Part shown: positions 1-8,287 of the stretch, one piece after another | How the letters are laid out: each line of letters begins with the position of its first letter | Position numbering within the stretch: position 1 is the first letter of the stretch | The notes under the pieces: generated by a model | The model's input: the letters and a program-made list of their open reading frames with translations, nothing else | Told to the model about the DNA's origin: nothing | Databases searched by the model: none | DNA from: Mesorhizobium sp. B2-4-15 | Lineage (GTDB): Bacteria > Pseudomonadota > Alphaproteobacteria > Rhizobiales > Rhizobiaceae | Length of the DNA: 64,000 nucleotides | Direction of reading: 5' to 3' | Assembly: GCF_006658505.1 (NCBI RefSeq) | Contig: NZ_VFUZ01000009.1 | Span: 1 to 64,000 of the forward strand | Program-made: the position numbers and the translations under genes

Positions 1-843
1 TTGGCATCATCCGCCGTTTCTCCGAGGACATCGATTTGTCCTTCGACCGGGCCGACCTCGGCTACACAGGTGGTCGCGATCCAGAAAAGAAGGGCATCAG
101 CCGGAAGAAATCAGGTCAACTCATCGACGACCTGGTGGGAGATGTCGAGAAGCATATCCCAGACAGGCTGCTTCCCGCCCTTCGCGCCGCGATCGTTCCA
201 GAGCTCGGCGAACCGAAGCACGATGGGTGGTCGCTAGTGATCGATGAAGCCGACGCGCAGTCACTGAACTTCCACTACCCGGTCGCGCTTCCGACGGCCG
301 AGTATCAAGGCATGGCGTACATCACACCACGGGTTAGGCTTGAGCTCGGCGCCCGCGGCGATCCTTGGCCCGCTGAGCAGAAGGTCATTCGCCCCTGCGC
401 GGCCGAGGATTTTCCCGATTTCTTCGAAGATCCGGATACGACCGTCACGGGTCCTGTCTGCACGGCGCACCTTTTGGGAAAAAGCCACTGCCTTGCACGC
501 AGAAGCCCATCGTCCGGAAGAGTCGGCCACCCCGCAATATTTCTCGCGCCATTACTACGACCTCGCCATGATGCTTGACTCCCTCGAGGGTAAGGCCGCC
601 GCCGCTGATCTCGAGCTGCTAGCCACCGTGGCAAAGCACAAGGCGACGTTCTTTCGCTCGGGCTGGGCCAATTACGATACGGCGCGCCCAGGCACTTTGC
701 GGCTGATGCCAAGCGGGGCGCGGACCAACGATCTCAGAGCGGATTATCGGGCAATGGCGCCCATGATGTTCGATGACACCCCGCCGTCGTCCGACGACAT
801 TCTTTCCAGGATTGAGAATTTCCAGGAAACCATCAACAGGTAG
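1..843 (+). pseudogene. AbiEii-type nucleotidyltransferase toxin, 5' end outside window, frameshifted
   Basis: From position 3 the sequence reads in frame 3 as an AbiEii/AbiGii-family toxin, beginning at the motif IIRRFSEDIDLSFD, where the acidic pair of the nucleotidyltransferase fold lies. At about 449-451 the reading frame is lost. Removing one G from the GGG run joins DTTVT to VLSARRTFWEK, the conserved segment of this family, which then continues in frame 1 (SRHYYDLAMM) to the stop at 843. AbiEii proteins are the toxin half of type IV abortive-infection pairs, normally next to an AbiEi antitoxin. The N-terminus lies outside the window, so I cannot tell whether an antitoxin precedes it. 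The single-base insertion makes it a probable pseudogene unless it is a sequencing error. Confidence 0.8.
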
Positions 844-971
844 GCTCATGACCTGCTGCGCGGCGCCTGGCTCGCCTCCCGTTGCCCAACGCTGTCGAAT
901 TTTGCTACCGAGTCAAAGGTCGCGGACGCTTTGTAGAAAGGCGCGCGTTAGTGCTTTGGTCCGCCGCGCCA

Positions 972-1217
972 TCAGTAGCCTACATATCTGAATTGATGAT
1001 CGTAAAGCGAAACGACCTCGGCGAGTCGGCGCTTCAGGCGATCCACCCGCGCAAGATCGTTCTCCTCGCCAGCCTTGTCTATCGCTAACTGAAAGTATCG
1101 CCGTGCGGCTTCAAAATACTCCTTGGCGATCGGAGGTCGCGCATCATACATCGCCTCATACGAAGCTTCAGCTAGTTCCTCGAATTGGTCGAGTGGACTT
1201 TTCGTCGATGGCGACAT
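972..1217 (-). CDS. small hypothetical protein, 81 aa
   Basis: This 81-residue protein is charged and helix-rich, with the segments FEELAEASYEAMYDARPPIA and EYFEAARRYFQLAIDKAGEE; it looks like a short helical hairpin protein. I do not recognise a family. An in-frame extension upstream to 1391 is possible, but the internal ATG at 1217 begins the part with normal amino-acid composition, while the extension is arginine-rich and looks non-coding. No strong ribosome site is visible. It lies between the broken AbiEii gene and the ankyrin gene, on the same strand as the latter. Function unknown. Confidence 0.5.
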   Translation of the reverse strand: MSPSTKSPLDQFEELAEASYEAMYDARPPIAKEYFEAARRYFQLAIDKAGEENDLARVDRLKRRLAEVVSLYDHQFRYVGY

Positions 1218-1448
1218 CAGCAGCTCAGTTGTTGGAAATCGGACAATGCTCAAGCTGGGCTTCGAGAGTGCTCTGCGACTTGGCGGCGCCCCACGCTCGG
1301 AGAATGTGGACTGCCCCTGGTGCGATAGACAGGTCCCACCTATCCTTTCCCGCCCTCGTGCGCGCGCTCGCAAACCGTCGAGGTCGAACACGGGAAGGGA
1401 AGGTAACGAGCGCGAGGACGACAGCCCGTCAACTGATTAATCCTGTGT

Positions 1449-2069
1449 CTAGTTGCGTCCGAACAATGCCACCCAGAACGAACGCTTGCGCACGAGGGGC
1501 GGTTGTCTATCGACCAAAGTGATAAGCCGGTCGATCTTCGTCTGACGGATGAAATGGTTTGATGTATGAGCGCCATTTCGGCTGAAATGAACGTTTGCGC
1601 CCGCTAAAATTAGCGCCTCGACAACCGCCGCTAAGCCATCGGTCGAACACTCCTGCTGCATGCGCCACAGGCGCAGATCAGAAACGTTCAAACTTTCGGA
1701 AGATAGAATGCATGAGGCTGTAAGCAGCGGCGTCTGCCCATGGCGGTCGATTGCGTCCACGACCGCGCCGTTGCGCAGCAACAGACGGACGACGCCAGAA
1801 TGCCCTTTGCTTGCCGCGTAATAAAGCGGGCCGCGTCCGTCGCGAGCAGGCGAATTCACGTCGACGCCACGCTCGATCAGCAGCGCGACGATGTTCTCCC
1901 GTCCGTCGCGCGCGGCAACGAACATCGGCAACTGCCCGATGAAATCCTTTTGGGCAACACTCACGCCTTGATTGAGCAGTACGAGGGTCTGCTCATAGTC
2001 GCCGTTGCTGATTGCTGAATTGAGCAAATCGCCTGCGCGCGCGTCATTGTCGTCCACTGGCGCTGCCAT
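1449..2069 (-). CDS. ankyrin-repeat protein, 206 aa
   Basis: At least three ankyrin repeats are visible: around residues 20-50 (NGDYEQTLVLLNQGVSV), 53-85 (IGQLPMFVAARDGRENIVALLIERGVDVN) and 86-118 (DGRGPLYYAASKGHSGVVRLLLRNGAVVD), followed by a more divergent repeat carrying EALILAGANV. Ankyrin repeats form a protein-binding solenoid. The start at 2069 was chosen because GGAGG stands seven bases upstream; an extension to 2198 has no such signal. There is no signal peptide, so the protein is predicted to be cytoplasmic. The partner is unknown. It lies with other accessory genes at the edge of the island and may be an immunity or adaptor protein, but nothing in the sequence proves this. Confidence 0.75.
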   Translation of the reverse strand: MAAPVDDNDARAGDLLNSAISNGDYEQTLVLLNQGVSVAQKDFIGQLPMFVAARDGRENIVALLIERGVDVNSPARDGRGPLYYAASKGHSGVVRLLLRNGAVVDAIDRHGQTPLLTASCILSSESLNVSDLRLWRMQQECSTDGLAAVVEALILAGANVHFSRNGAHTSNHFIRQTKIDRLITLVDRQPPLVRKRSFWVALFGRN

Positions 2070-2161
2070 CGCTTTCCTCCAAAGCCGTTTTCGTCCCTGC
2101 ACGCGCTTATTTTCAAAACGCATGCACGTTCCAGTGGGCCCAAATTGATCCACCCTGCATT

Positions 2162-2449
2162 TCAGTTTGGGGAAGGGCTCTCCTGGCCACCGCTGCAAGG
2201 GCCATCATACAGAAACTGGGCTCCGGCTACATCCGCAAAACACTTGTTCGAGTAGGTCTTATTGTTCCCAGCGAGTCGGCCGCACACGGGCGAATACTGC
2301 TCGGCGCATACTTGGGGACGCCTTACCGTCGGCAGGGCAGAGACTGGCGGCGAGGATTGGGCAAGCGCCTCAAAGCTAGGAAATACGATGAACGCGATTG
2401 ACAGAATCGCCGCGAAGTATCTTTCGGGGGCTCTCTGAGATTTTTTCAT
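2162..2449 (-). CDS. exported Kazal-type inhibitor-like protein, 95 aa
   Basis: The first 31 residues form a signal peptide (MKKSQR, a hydrophobic stretch, EALAQ). The mature part carries a Kazal-like pattern: a first Cys in QVCAEQYSPVCG, then KTYSNKCFADVAGA, then DGPC. The PVCG...TY.N.C order is that of Kazal serine-protease inhibitor or follistatin-like domains, here with four cysteines. It is predicted to be periplasmic or secreted. Start at 2449 is preceded by AGGCGGA. The frame is open upstream to another ATG at 2611, with AGAGG in front of it and a second signal-like segment, so a 149-residue form is possible. In function it may inhibit a host or competitor protease; this is inferred from the family only. 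Confidence 0.7.
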   Translation of the reverse strand: MKKSQRAPERYFAAILSIAFIVFPSFEALAQSSPPVSALPTVRRPQVCAEQYSPVCGRLAGNNKTYSNKCFADVAGAQFLYDGPCSGGQESPSPN

Positions 2450-3029
2450 TTTTGTTCCGCCTCTGGTTAATATGAATGTGGAAATGCCGAAGCTTTTGTT
2501 GACCTTACAGATAGGCACGCGGCGGCGAAGTGAATTGGCCGAGCCGAGGCTATCGGACGCGAGTCCGGCGACAAAGCCCATTATGGCGGATATAAGAATT
2601 GAATAGCGCATGGCATTGCCTCTTGTTGAAGAGCGAACCATTCTCTGTCCCTGCCTTGATTGACGGACGGGGATCGCTTTTTCCCAAATTTTCTGTGGCT
2701 CGAGTTCCTGAGCCTTGCCATGCGGGTAATCCAATTCGAACTCGGCTATCGCCTAATGTTCTGTCTCGCTTTGGAGAAAAGAAGACGACAACCGGAGCGA
2801 CGCCGAGTGTCGATGCCAGGTCGATGCCGACGCCATCGCTAGTTGATAAAACGCCGCTAACAAATGCGAGGCAATGGACGGCGCGGCGATGCGTAAGAAG
2901 GTGCCGGGCGCCAACGCAGCGCCCGGTTTTTCACGAATAAGGCAACGGACGCTCAGAATTATGCTTAATCATCCGGTCATGACTGCGGCACGCCAGCGCA
3001 AGATGTCCTGATCAAGGTGGGCGTTCTCG
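2450..3029. other. 580-bp non-coding stretch with an orphan terminator
   Basis: No convincing gene is seen on either strand. The minus strand has an in-frame upstream extension of the Kazal gene as far as 2734. The plus strand has open frames without family resemblance. A clear intrinsic terminator on the plus strand lies at 2904-2931 with no annotated plus-strand gene in front of it, so a short plus-strand transcript is possible. Confidence 0.5.
2904..2931 (+). terminator. intrinsic terminator, no assigned upstream gene
   Basis: An eight-base GC stem (CCGGGCGC at 2904-2911 and GCGCCCGG at 2919-2926) with a seven-base loop is followed directly by TTTTT at 2927-2931. The T-run is only on the 3' side of the plus strand, so it should act on plus-strand transcription. 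Confidence 0.65.
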
Positions 3030-3278
3030 CTAACCGGGTTCTCGATAATTATCAATTCCACGCTGAACGTCAGGGTCGCCCGTCGGGTTTGGAGCGGGTC
3101 GCGGTTCAACATGTTCGCGATTATCGGGCAATTGGACTGGCGCTGGCGTTTCGCAATTGCGGCAAGGGTCCGGGGCCGAATTTGGCGTTCCAGGCGCGCC
3201 AGTTGTGGAGGCCTGGGCGAGAGCGCTAACGAGGAAAGCCACACCTCCGAACAAAGCTCCTACAAGGCGTCTGCGCAT
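3030..3278 (-). CDS. small exported protein, 82 aa
   Basis: The N-terminus is a clear signal peptide (MRRRLVGALFGGVAFLVSAL then AQAS). The mature part of roughly 58 residues is Pro/Asn-rich and includes one close Cys pair (DPCRNCETP). AGGAG is placed eight bases before the ATG. No family is recognised. It resembles in build, though not clearly in sequence, the four other tiny exported proteins at 12,542-13,761. It is the first gene beyond the 3' end of the Sel1/Hsp70 operon, on the same strand but about 390 bp away. Periplasmic or secreted; function unknown. Confidence 0.6.
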   Translation of the reverse strand: MRRRLVGALFGGVAFLVSALAQASTTGAPGTPNSAPDPCRNCETPAPVQLPDNREHVEPRPAPNPTGDPDVQRGIDNYREPG

Positions 3279-3671
3279 TTTCGTCTCCTGGTTTGTACGA
3301 GGAGGGATTTCCTCGTCTGTCGGTCGCCTTGCATGGAGCGCGTCGGTCGTTCCATCGCCGCAACCAAATCCCTTGACGGACGACCAGAGTATTTTCCTGC
3401 CGAATTCAACTGAGCAAGCCGCATTTTTTTGGCCCGCAATCCACGCCGGCCGCAGCGCAGTCGCCAGATAAAGCGCCGGTCGATGGTCTGACGATCCTGT
3501 ATGGAGCGCCTAAAACAGACGTAATCGATACGTCGGGCGGCTCACGTCGGATTCTCCGACCCTATTGGATTGCTCGAGTTATCGACAATGACGGTCGTCA
3601 CGCCGTCCGTTCTGGGAGCCGGCGTCCAGCTACGCGCCGCCAACGCCCGCTTGCAGAAGGCTGTTTCCCCG
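3279..3671. other. 393-bp intergenic stretch, nothing recognised
   Basis: This is the 3' flank of the Sel1-repeat gene and the upstream region of the small exported protein. Open frames here lack start signals and family resemblance. No hairpin with a T-run was found. Confidence 0.5.
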
Positions 3672-6425
3672 TCACAGGACGAAATAAATCGCTGTTACGA
3701 TGAACGCTAGGAAAGCCAACAGCGCGATACCGATCGTCAGCAGGATGCGGCCGCCGATGACGATGAGGGTGAGGGCGAACTGGGTCAGCAACAGCAACCC
3801 GCCGACGTCCTTGTCCATGTGAGCCAGGTCGCAGATCTTGGCTGTGGCCGGCATGACGAGAAACAGGATGGCGACGACTATTCCCCATCGCTGCCGCTCG
3901 AATCGCTTGATTTGGACTTCGAGTTCGCCGAGGCGGAGCCGGCCTTCGAGCCAGCGCAGGTGACCGCGCCCCTCGGCGATCTGTTTGTGCAAAGCGGGAA
4001 GGTCGCGTCCAGGTAGGCCGTTGAGGCGGCCGTCGCGGATGGCCCGGGCGATACGCGCCGCTGAGGGCTGGAAATGTTTGAGCCGCCCGTCGCCGCGCCG
4101 CGCATCCGTTTCGATCCGGCCGTACCAGCGCAAAGCCTCCGCCCGGGCGCGCAAATCGCTGAACAGCCGCGCCGCCGCCTCGCCGCCGCCTGCCATGGGC
4201 GTTTCGCCAGCGATTCGACCCACGGCCTCCAATTCCTCCGGCGAGAGCGCGCTGTCGGCCAGGGCGCAGGCAAGGACTTTCTCCAGAAAATCCGTCTCGG
4301 CCCCGATGGGCAGAATGCCTTTGGCGAGAGCGGTCTGGAAGGCGGATTGCGCAGCGCGCGATTCTCCGGCCGCAAAGGCTGCGGCGAAGGCGGCTTCGAA
4401 TGCAGGGAAGGCGCGAGGGTCGCCAAGCTCCTCACGTTCTTTTGTTTTAACGGCGGCTTTTGCGTCCGCGACGGCGATTCGCTCTGCCTCCAACGCAGCG
4501 GCCGCTCGCGCGAGTTCGTCCGCGGCGTCGGCTCCTCCCTTGACCGCCCGATTTAACCAGTCATGGGCCGCTGCGCGGTCCCGGACCACGCCTTCGCCAT
4601 GGAGATACATCAGCCCGAGCTGACGCTGCGCATTGGCGTAACCCTGGTCGGCGGCTTTGCGATACCAGTCCGCCGCCTCGGCGTCGTCGCGCGGCACGCC
4701 GCGGCCATATTGATACATTTCCGCAAGGTTGCTCTGCGCCGTGGCGTGACCCTGTTCCGCGCTGCGGCGATACCAGGTCAACGCCTCCTTATAATCGAGC
4801 GGCGCGCCGCGGCCATATTCGTACATAAACCCGAGAAAACTCTGAGCCGCAGCATGTCCCTGCTCGGCGGCTTTGCGACACCAGTCAATGGCCTTGGCGT
4901 CGTCCTGTGGCGTGCCGTCGCCGTTGTAAGACGCTCGTCCCAGTTCGTATTGGGCGTGGACATGCCGCTGAGCCGCAGCCTTGCGGCGCCACCAGTTGGC
5001 TTCGTCTTTGTCCAGCGGCACACCCAGCCCGTTGTCATACATGATTGCCAAACGATACTGGGCTTCGGCATGTCCCTGGAGGGCGGCCTTTCGATACCAG
5101 GCCGCTGCCTGGGCGAAATCCCGGATCACGCCGCGTCCTATTCGGAACATCATGCCAAGCCCGTTTTGGGCGGCTGCCTCCCCCTGGTCGGCTGCCTTGC
5201 GGTACCAAGCCAACGCCTCGGCTTCGTCGCGAACAACGCCGCGTCCTTCAAGGTACATGGCCGCCAAATTGCATTGGGCCGAGGCATAGCCTTGCGTTGC
5301 GGCCTTGGCATACCAGGCCGCGGCCTCGATGTCGCTCTTCGGCGCGCCGCGGCCGTGCCTGAACATTTGGCCAAGGCAATACTGGGCGGAGGGCTCCCCT
5401 TGGTCGGCGGCTTTGCTATACCAAGCCATCGCCTCGTCTTCGTCGTGAACAACGCCAAGGCCGTCATAATATAGACTCCCCAGATCGGACTGCGCCTTGG
5501 CGTGCCCTTGCGCCGCGGCCCTTGCATACCAGGCCGCCGCCTCGACATAATCTTTACCCAAGCCGAGGCCATGAAAATACATGGCACCCAGCATGAACTG
5601 CGATTTGACATTTCCTTGAACAGCGGCCTTGCGATACCAGGCCGCCGCCTCGGCAAAATCTTGGGTCACTCCGCAGCCGCCATAGTATAGATTTGCCAGA
5701 TCCTGCTGCGCCATGGCGTGCCCCTGCGCAGCGGCCTTCGCATACCAGTCAGCCGCCTCACCATAGCTTCCGATCTGGTCCTGTTCGCTTTGGGCCAATG
5801 CGTTGGCGAGGGCGTGCTGCGCCCGCGGATCTCCCGTCTCTGCTCGGCGGCGCATAAAACGCAGCCTGTCCGCGGATTCCGCGCCGTGTGCGATCGGTTC
5901 GCCGCCGGCTAGGCGTTCGACTTCCTCCAGTTCATTCGGCGATAGCGTCGTATCGGCCAGCGCAGCGTCGATAAGGGCGTCACGGAAGCGCATCTCTTCA
6001 CCGAGCGCGATGACGCCCTGGGCGAACGCCGTCCTGTAGATCGCCAGCGCCGCGCCGACGCCCTCCGCTTCCAGGGCTCGGGCGAAGGTCCCTTCGAACG
6101 CGCGGAACGAGCGATGGTCCCAGTAAACCTCGTCCTGCGTGGCGGGAACAATATTCAAAAGGCCATGATCGACAACAGGGGTCTCTGGTTCCGGCGCAGC
6201 GGCGCCATCATCGGCGAAGGTCCTTCCAGCGCCGTGCGGCGGCAAGTCCCGCCAGTCATCGCCGTCATAATGCAGCGCATCCTCATAGGCCTCGCGAAGG
6301 CGCATGAAGTCAGCGGGATCCCCCTCGACGTCGATCGCCTTGAGGCGCTGCGCATAGGCGCGCCGGATGGCGCGCGCATCAGTGGTCGGCGTGATTTCGA
6401 GTTCGTCCCAGGGCCAGTAACTCAT
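3672..6425 (-). CDS. J-like/Sel1-repeat membrane protein, 917 aa
   Basis: The N-terminus (about 3-50) matches the frame of a J domain ([14 protein letters not shown], then [11 protein letters not shown], then [12 protein letters not shown]), but the HPD tripeptide that activates Hsp70 is absent; AIDVEGDP stands there. Residues about 199-635 hold twelve Sel1 repeats of about 36 residues (pattern GHA.AQ.NLA.MY..GRGV..D..EA..WYRKAA.Q). A roughly 90-residue helical module occurs twice, before the array (about 107-196) and after it (about 670-765), sharing the pattern ALAD..LSP.ELE.V.R.AG. The last 65 residues are two or three hydrophobic helices, so the solenoid probably faces the cytoplasm from the membrane. 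ATG at 6425 has AGAGG upstream; a GTG precedes it. It ends the Hsp70/STAND operon, 11 bp after hscC. Sel1 arrays act as protein scaffolds; the J-like part fits partnership with the neighbouring Hsp70. Confidence 0.85.
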   Translation of the reverse strand: MSYWPWDELEITPTTDARAIRRAYAQRLKAIDVEGDPADFMRLREAYEDALHYDGDDWRDLPPHGAGRTFADDGAAAPEPETPVVDHGLLNIVPATQDEVYWDHRSFRAFEGTFARALEAEGVGAALAIYRTAFAQGVIALGEEMRFRDALIDAALADTTLSPNELEEVERLAGGEPIAHGAESADRLRFMRRRAETGDPRAQHALANALAQSEQDQIGSYGEAADWYAKAAAQGHAMAQQDLANLYYGGCGVTQDFAEAAAWYRKAAVQGNVKSQFMLGAMYFHGLGLGKDYVEAAAWYARAAAQGHAKAQSDLGSLYYDGLGVVHDEDEAMAWYSKAADQGEPSAQYCLGQMFRHGRGAPKSDIEAAAWYAKAATQGYASAQCNLAAMYLEGRGVVRDEAEALAWYRKAADQGEAAAQNGLGMMFRIGRGVIRDFAQAAAWYRKAALQGHAEAQYRLAIMYDNGLGVPLDKDEANWWRRKAAAQRHVHAQYELGRASYNGDGTPQDDAKAIDWCRKAAEQGHAAAQSFLGFMYEYGRGAPLDYKEALTWYRRSAEQGHATAQSNLAEMYQYGRGVPRDDAEAADWYRKAADQGYANAQRQLGLMYLHGEGVVRDRAAAHDWLNRAVKGGADAADELARAAAALEAERIAVADAKAAVKTKEREELGDPRAFPAFEAAFAAAFAAGESRAAQSAFQTALAKGILPIGAETDFLEKVLACALADSALSPEELEAVGRIAGETPMAGGGEAAARLFSDLRARAEALRWYGRIETDARRGDGRLKHFQPSAARIARAIRDGRLNGLPGRDLPALHKQIAEGRGHLRWLEGRLRLGELEVQIKRFERQRWGIVVAILFLVMPATAKICDLAHMDKDVGGLLLLTQFALTLIVIGGRILLTIGIALLAFLAFIVTAIYFVL

Positions 6426-6436
6426 CACGTAAGCCT

Positions 6437-8143
6437 CTAGACGAAGAAATCCCCGTCGAGGCGGGCGAACACGGCCTCCAGGGCCTTACGGGCCAGGCGC
6501 ACGCGTTCGGCGTCCTGTCCGTCGAGCGACGCGACAAAAAACACCAGCGCGTCGCCGATCAAGCCGCGCTCCGCTCCAAGCCGTTCCTCAAAGAGGCGTT
6601 TGCCGCGTGCGAGCAAACCCTGGTTCTCAGCCTGGTCGCGCGGATGGATCTTGAGACCGTCTAGCGCGGCGAGCCGCGCCGCGACTTCGGCCTGGCTCAA
6701 AACGCCAGGATTTCCTTCGATGACGAGCGTACGCTTGACGCCAGTGCTGATGGACGCCGTTTCGACTTCCAGCAGCCCGCTGGAGTCGTATGTAAAGCGC
6801 ACCTCGATCTCCTGTTCGCCTTGAGGCGCCCGGGGAACCGTTATGGCAAGCCCGCCGAGCCGGATATTATCATCGACGAACTGGGACTCGCCCTGATAGA
6901 TCTCCACATCGATTTCGGTCTGGTTATCGCGTCCTGTGATGAAACGCTTCACTCGGCTCGCCGGAATGACAGTGCTGCGCTCGATGATCGGCGCAAACAA
7001 ATTGCCGACCTGATTGCCATCGGCGAGCATCCTGCCAGTTCTGATGCCGAGGGTGAAGGGAGCGACATCGGTCATCACCCGCTCGATCAAGTCGGCGTCG
7101 CGCATCAGCATGCCAGCGCGGATCGCCGCTCCCTGCGCCACGACCTCTTCCGGGTTGATAGTCTGCAACGGCAGGCGACGGAAAATGCGGCCGATGAGCC
7201 GGCGAAACATCGGCATGCGCGAGGCGCCGCCGGCGAGGATCACGCGAGTCACCCTGTCGGGGTCGACGCGGGCGTCGCGGAGCGCTCTCTCCATGGGGAA
7301 CCTGAGGCGCGCCAGCAGCGGCTCGGACAAAGCCTCGAACTCGACGCGGGTGATTTCGTGCTCGATCGTTCGCTCATTGTGCACGACGCGAAGCGCTGTG
7401 CGATCCGCCTCTCCCAGCTGGCGCTTGGCGAGTTCAGCCTGGCGGCGAAGCGACGCCTGCGCGATTGAGCCCGGCGTCGTCGGTATGCCCGCATTCCCAC
7501 CGACCGCGCGCATGAACGCCTGAACAATGACATCGACGAAATCCTCGCCGCCGAGCCAGGTGTCGCCTGCTGTCGCCCGCACTTCGGTAATGCCTTCGAA
7601 CATATGGAGGAGCGAAACGTCGAACGTCCCTCCGCCGAGGTCCGTCACCAGGACCATTTCATCGGCCGCCGGTTGATCCAGGCCGTAGGCCAATGCCGCC
7701 GCCGTCGGCTCCGTCAGCAGTCGCTTGACCTCCAGGCCGGCGAGCTCGCCCGCCGCCCTGGTCGCCTTACGTTGGGCGTCGTTGAAATAGGCGGGTATGG
7801 TGATGACGGCCTCGCGGATCGGTTCGCCCAAAAACGCCTCCGCATCCGACTTGAGCGAGCGCAGGACCAAAGCCGAGAGCTCCTCGGGACGGAAAGTGCG
7901 GGCGCCCAGCGTGAACTCGCGATTGGTTCCCATGACGCGCTTGAATGCGGTCGCCGCGCGCGTCGGATGGGTGGACAACCGCTCGCGCGCGGCCATGCCG
8001 ACCAGAATGGCGCCGTCTTCGGCCACGCTGACAGCCGACGGCGTCAGAACCTCTCCGAGCGCGTTGGGAACAAGGATGGGCCGCCCGTCTCGCCAGACGC
8101 CGATCAGGCTGTTGGTTGTCCCAAGGTCGACACCGACGATCAT
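6437..8143 (-). CDS. hscC: Hsp70-family chaperone, HscC type, 568 aa
   Basis: This is an ATP-dependent Hsp70 chaperone of the short HscC branch. The nucleotide-binding domain begins at [17 protein letters not shown], with the phosphate loop [12 protein letters not shown], the adenosine motif GGASRMP and the linker and substrate domain after about residue 370 (DVAPFTLGI). Length (568) agrees with HscC and is shorter than DnaK (about 640); the C-terminus ends in DGDFFV with no DnaK tail. ATG at 8143 follows GAGAAGG; a longer open frame back to 8284 exists but begins with TTG and has no Hsp70 homology. In E. coli HscC is encoded beside J-like proteins, and here too a J-like protein follows. Its placement between the STAND NTPase and the Sel1 protein suggests it serves this system rather than general folding. 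Confidence 0.9.
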   Translation of the reverse strand: MIVGVDLGTTNSLIGVWRDGRPILVPNALGEVLTPSAVSVAEDGAILVGMAARERLSTHPTRAATAFKRVMGTNREFTLGARTFRPEELSALVLRSLKSDAEAFLGEPIREAVITIPAYFNDAQRKATRAAGELAGLEVKRLLTEPTAAALAYGLDQPAADEMVLVTDLGGGTFDVSLLHMFEGITEVRATAGDTWLGGEDFVDVIVQAFMRAVGGNAGIPTTPGSIAQASLRRQAELAKRQLGEADRTALRVVHNERTIEHEITRVEFEALSEPLLARLRFPMERALRDARVDPDRVTRVILAGGASRMPMFRRLIGRIFRRLPLQTINPEEVVAQGAAIRAGMLMRDADLIERVMTDVAPFTLGIRTGRMLADGNQVGNLFAPIIERSTVIPASRVKRFITGRDNQTEIDVEIYQGESQFVDDNIRLGGLAITVPRAPQGEQEIEVRFTYDSSGLLEVETASISTGVKRTLVIEGNPGVLSQAEVAARLAALDGLKIHPRDQAENQGLLARGKRLFEERLGAERGLIGDALVFFVASLDGQDAERVRLARKALEAVFARLDGDFFV

Positions 8144-8287
8144 TTTTTCGTACCTTCTCAGTCCAGTTTTATAGCCGCTGCCGATGAAATCCGCCATGCG
8201 CCAGTCCAGACGCCGAAACAGCGCTTCGTGCGTCTCCTCGCGCCCACGGCATCTTGCTGGGCAATGGGACGAAACGCCGAGCAAGTG

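Noticed and set aside
4563..5474. A 303-residue plus-strand open frame
   Set aside because: It is the antisense shadow of the Sel1 repeats; its own repeats mirror them and no start signal is present.
6144..8284. An N-terminally longer Hsp70 starting at 8284
   Set aside because: The extra 47 residues start with TTG, are Arg-rich and unrelated to Hsp70; the chaperone begins at [12 protein letters not shown] with a ribosome site.
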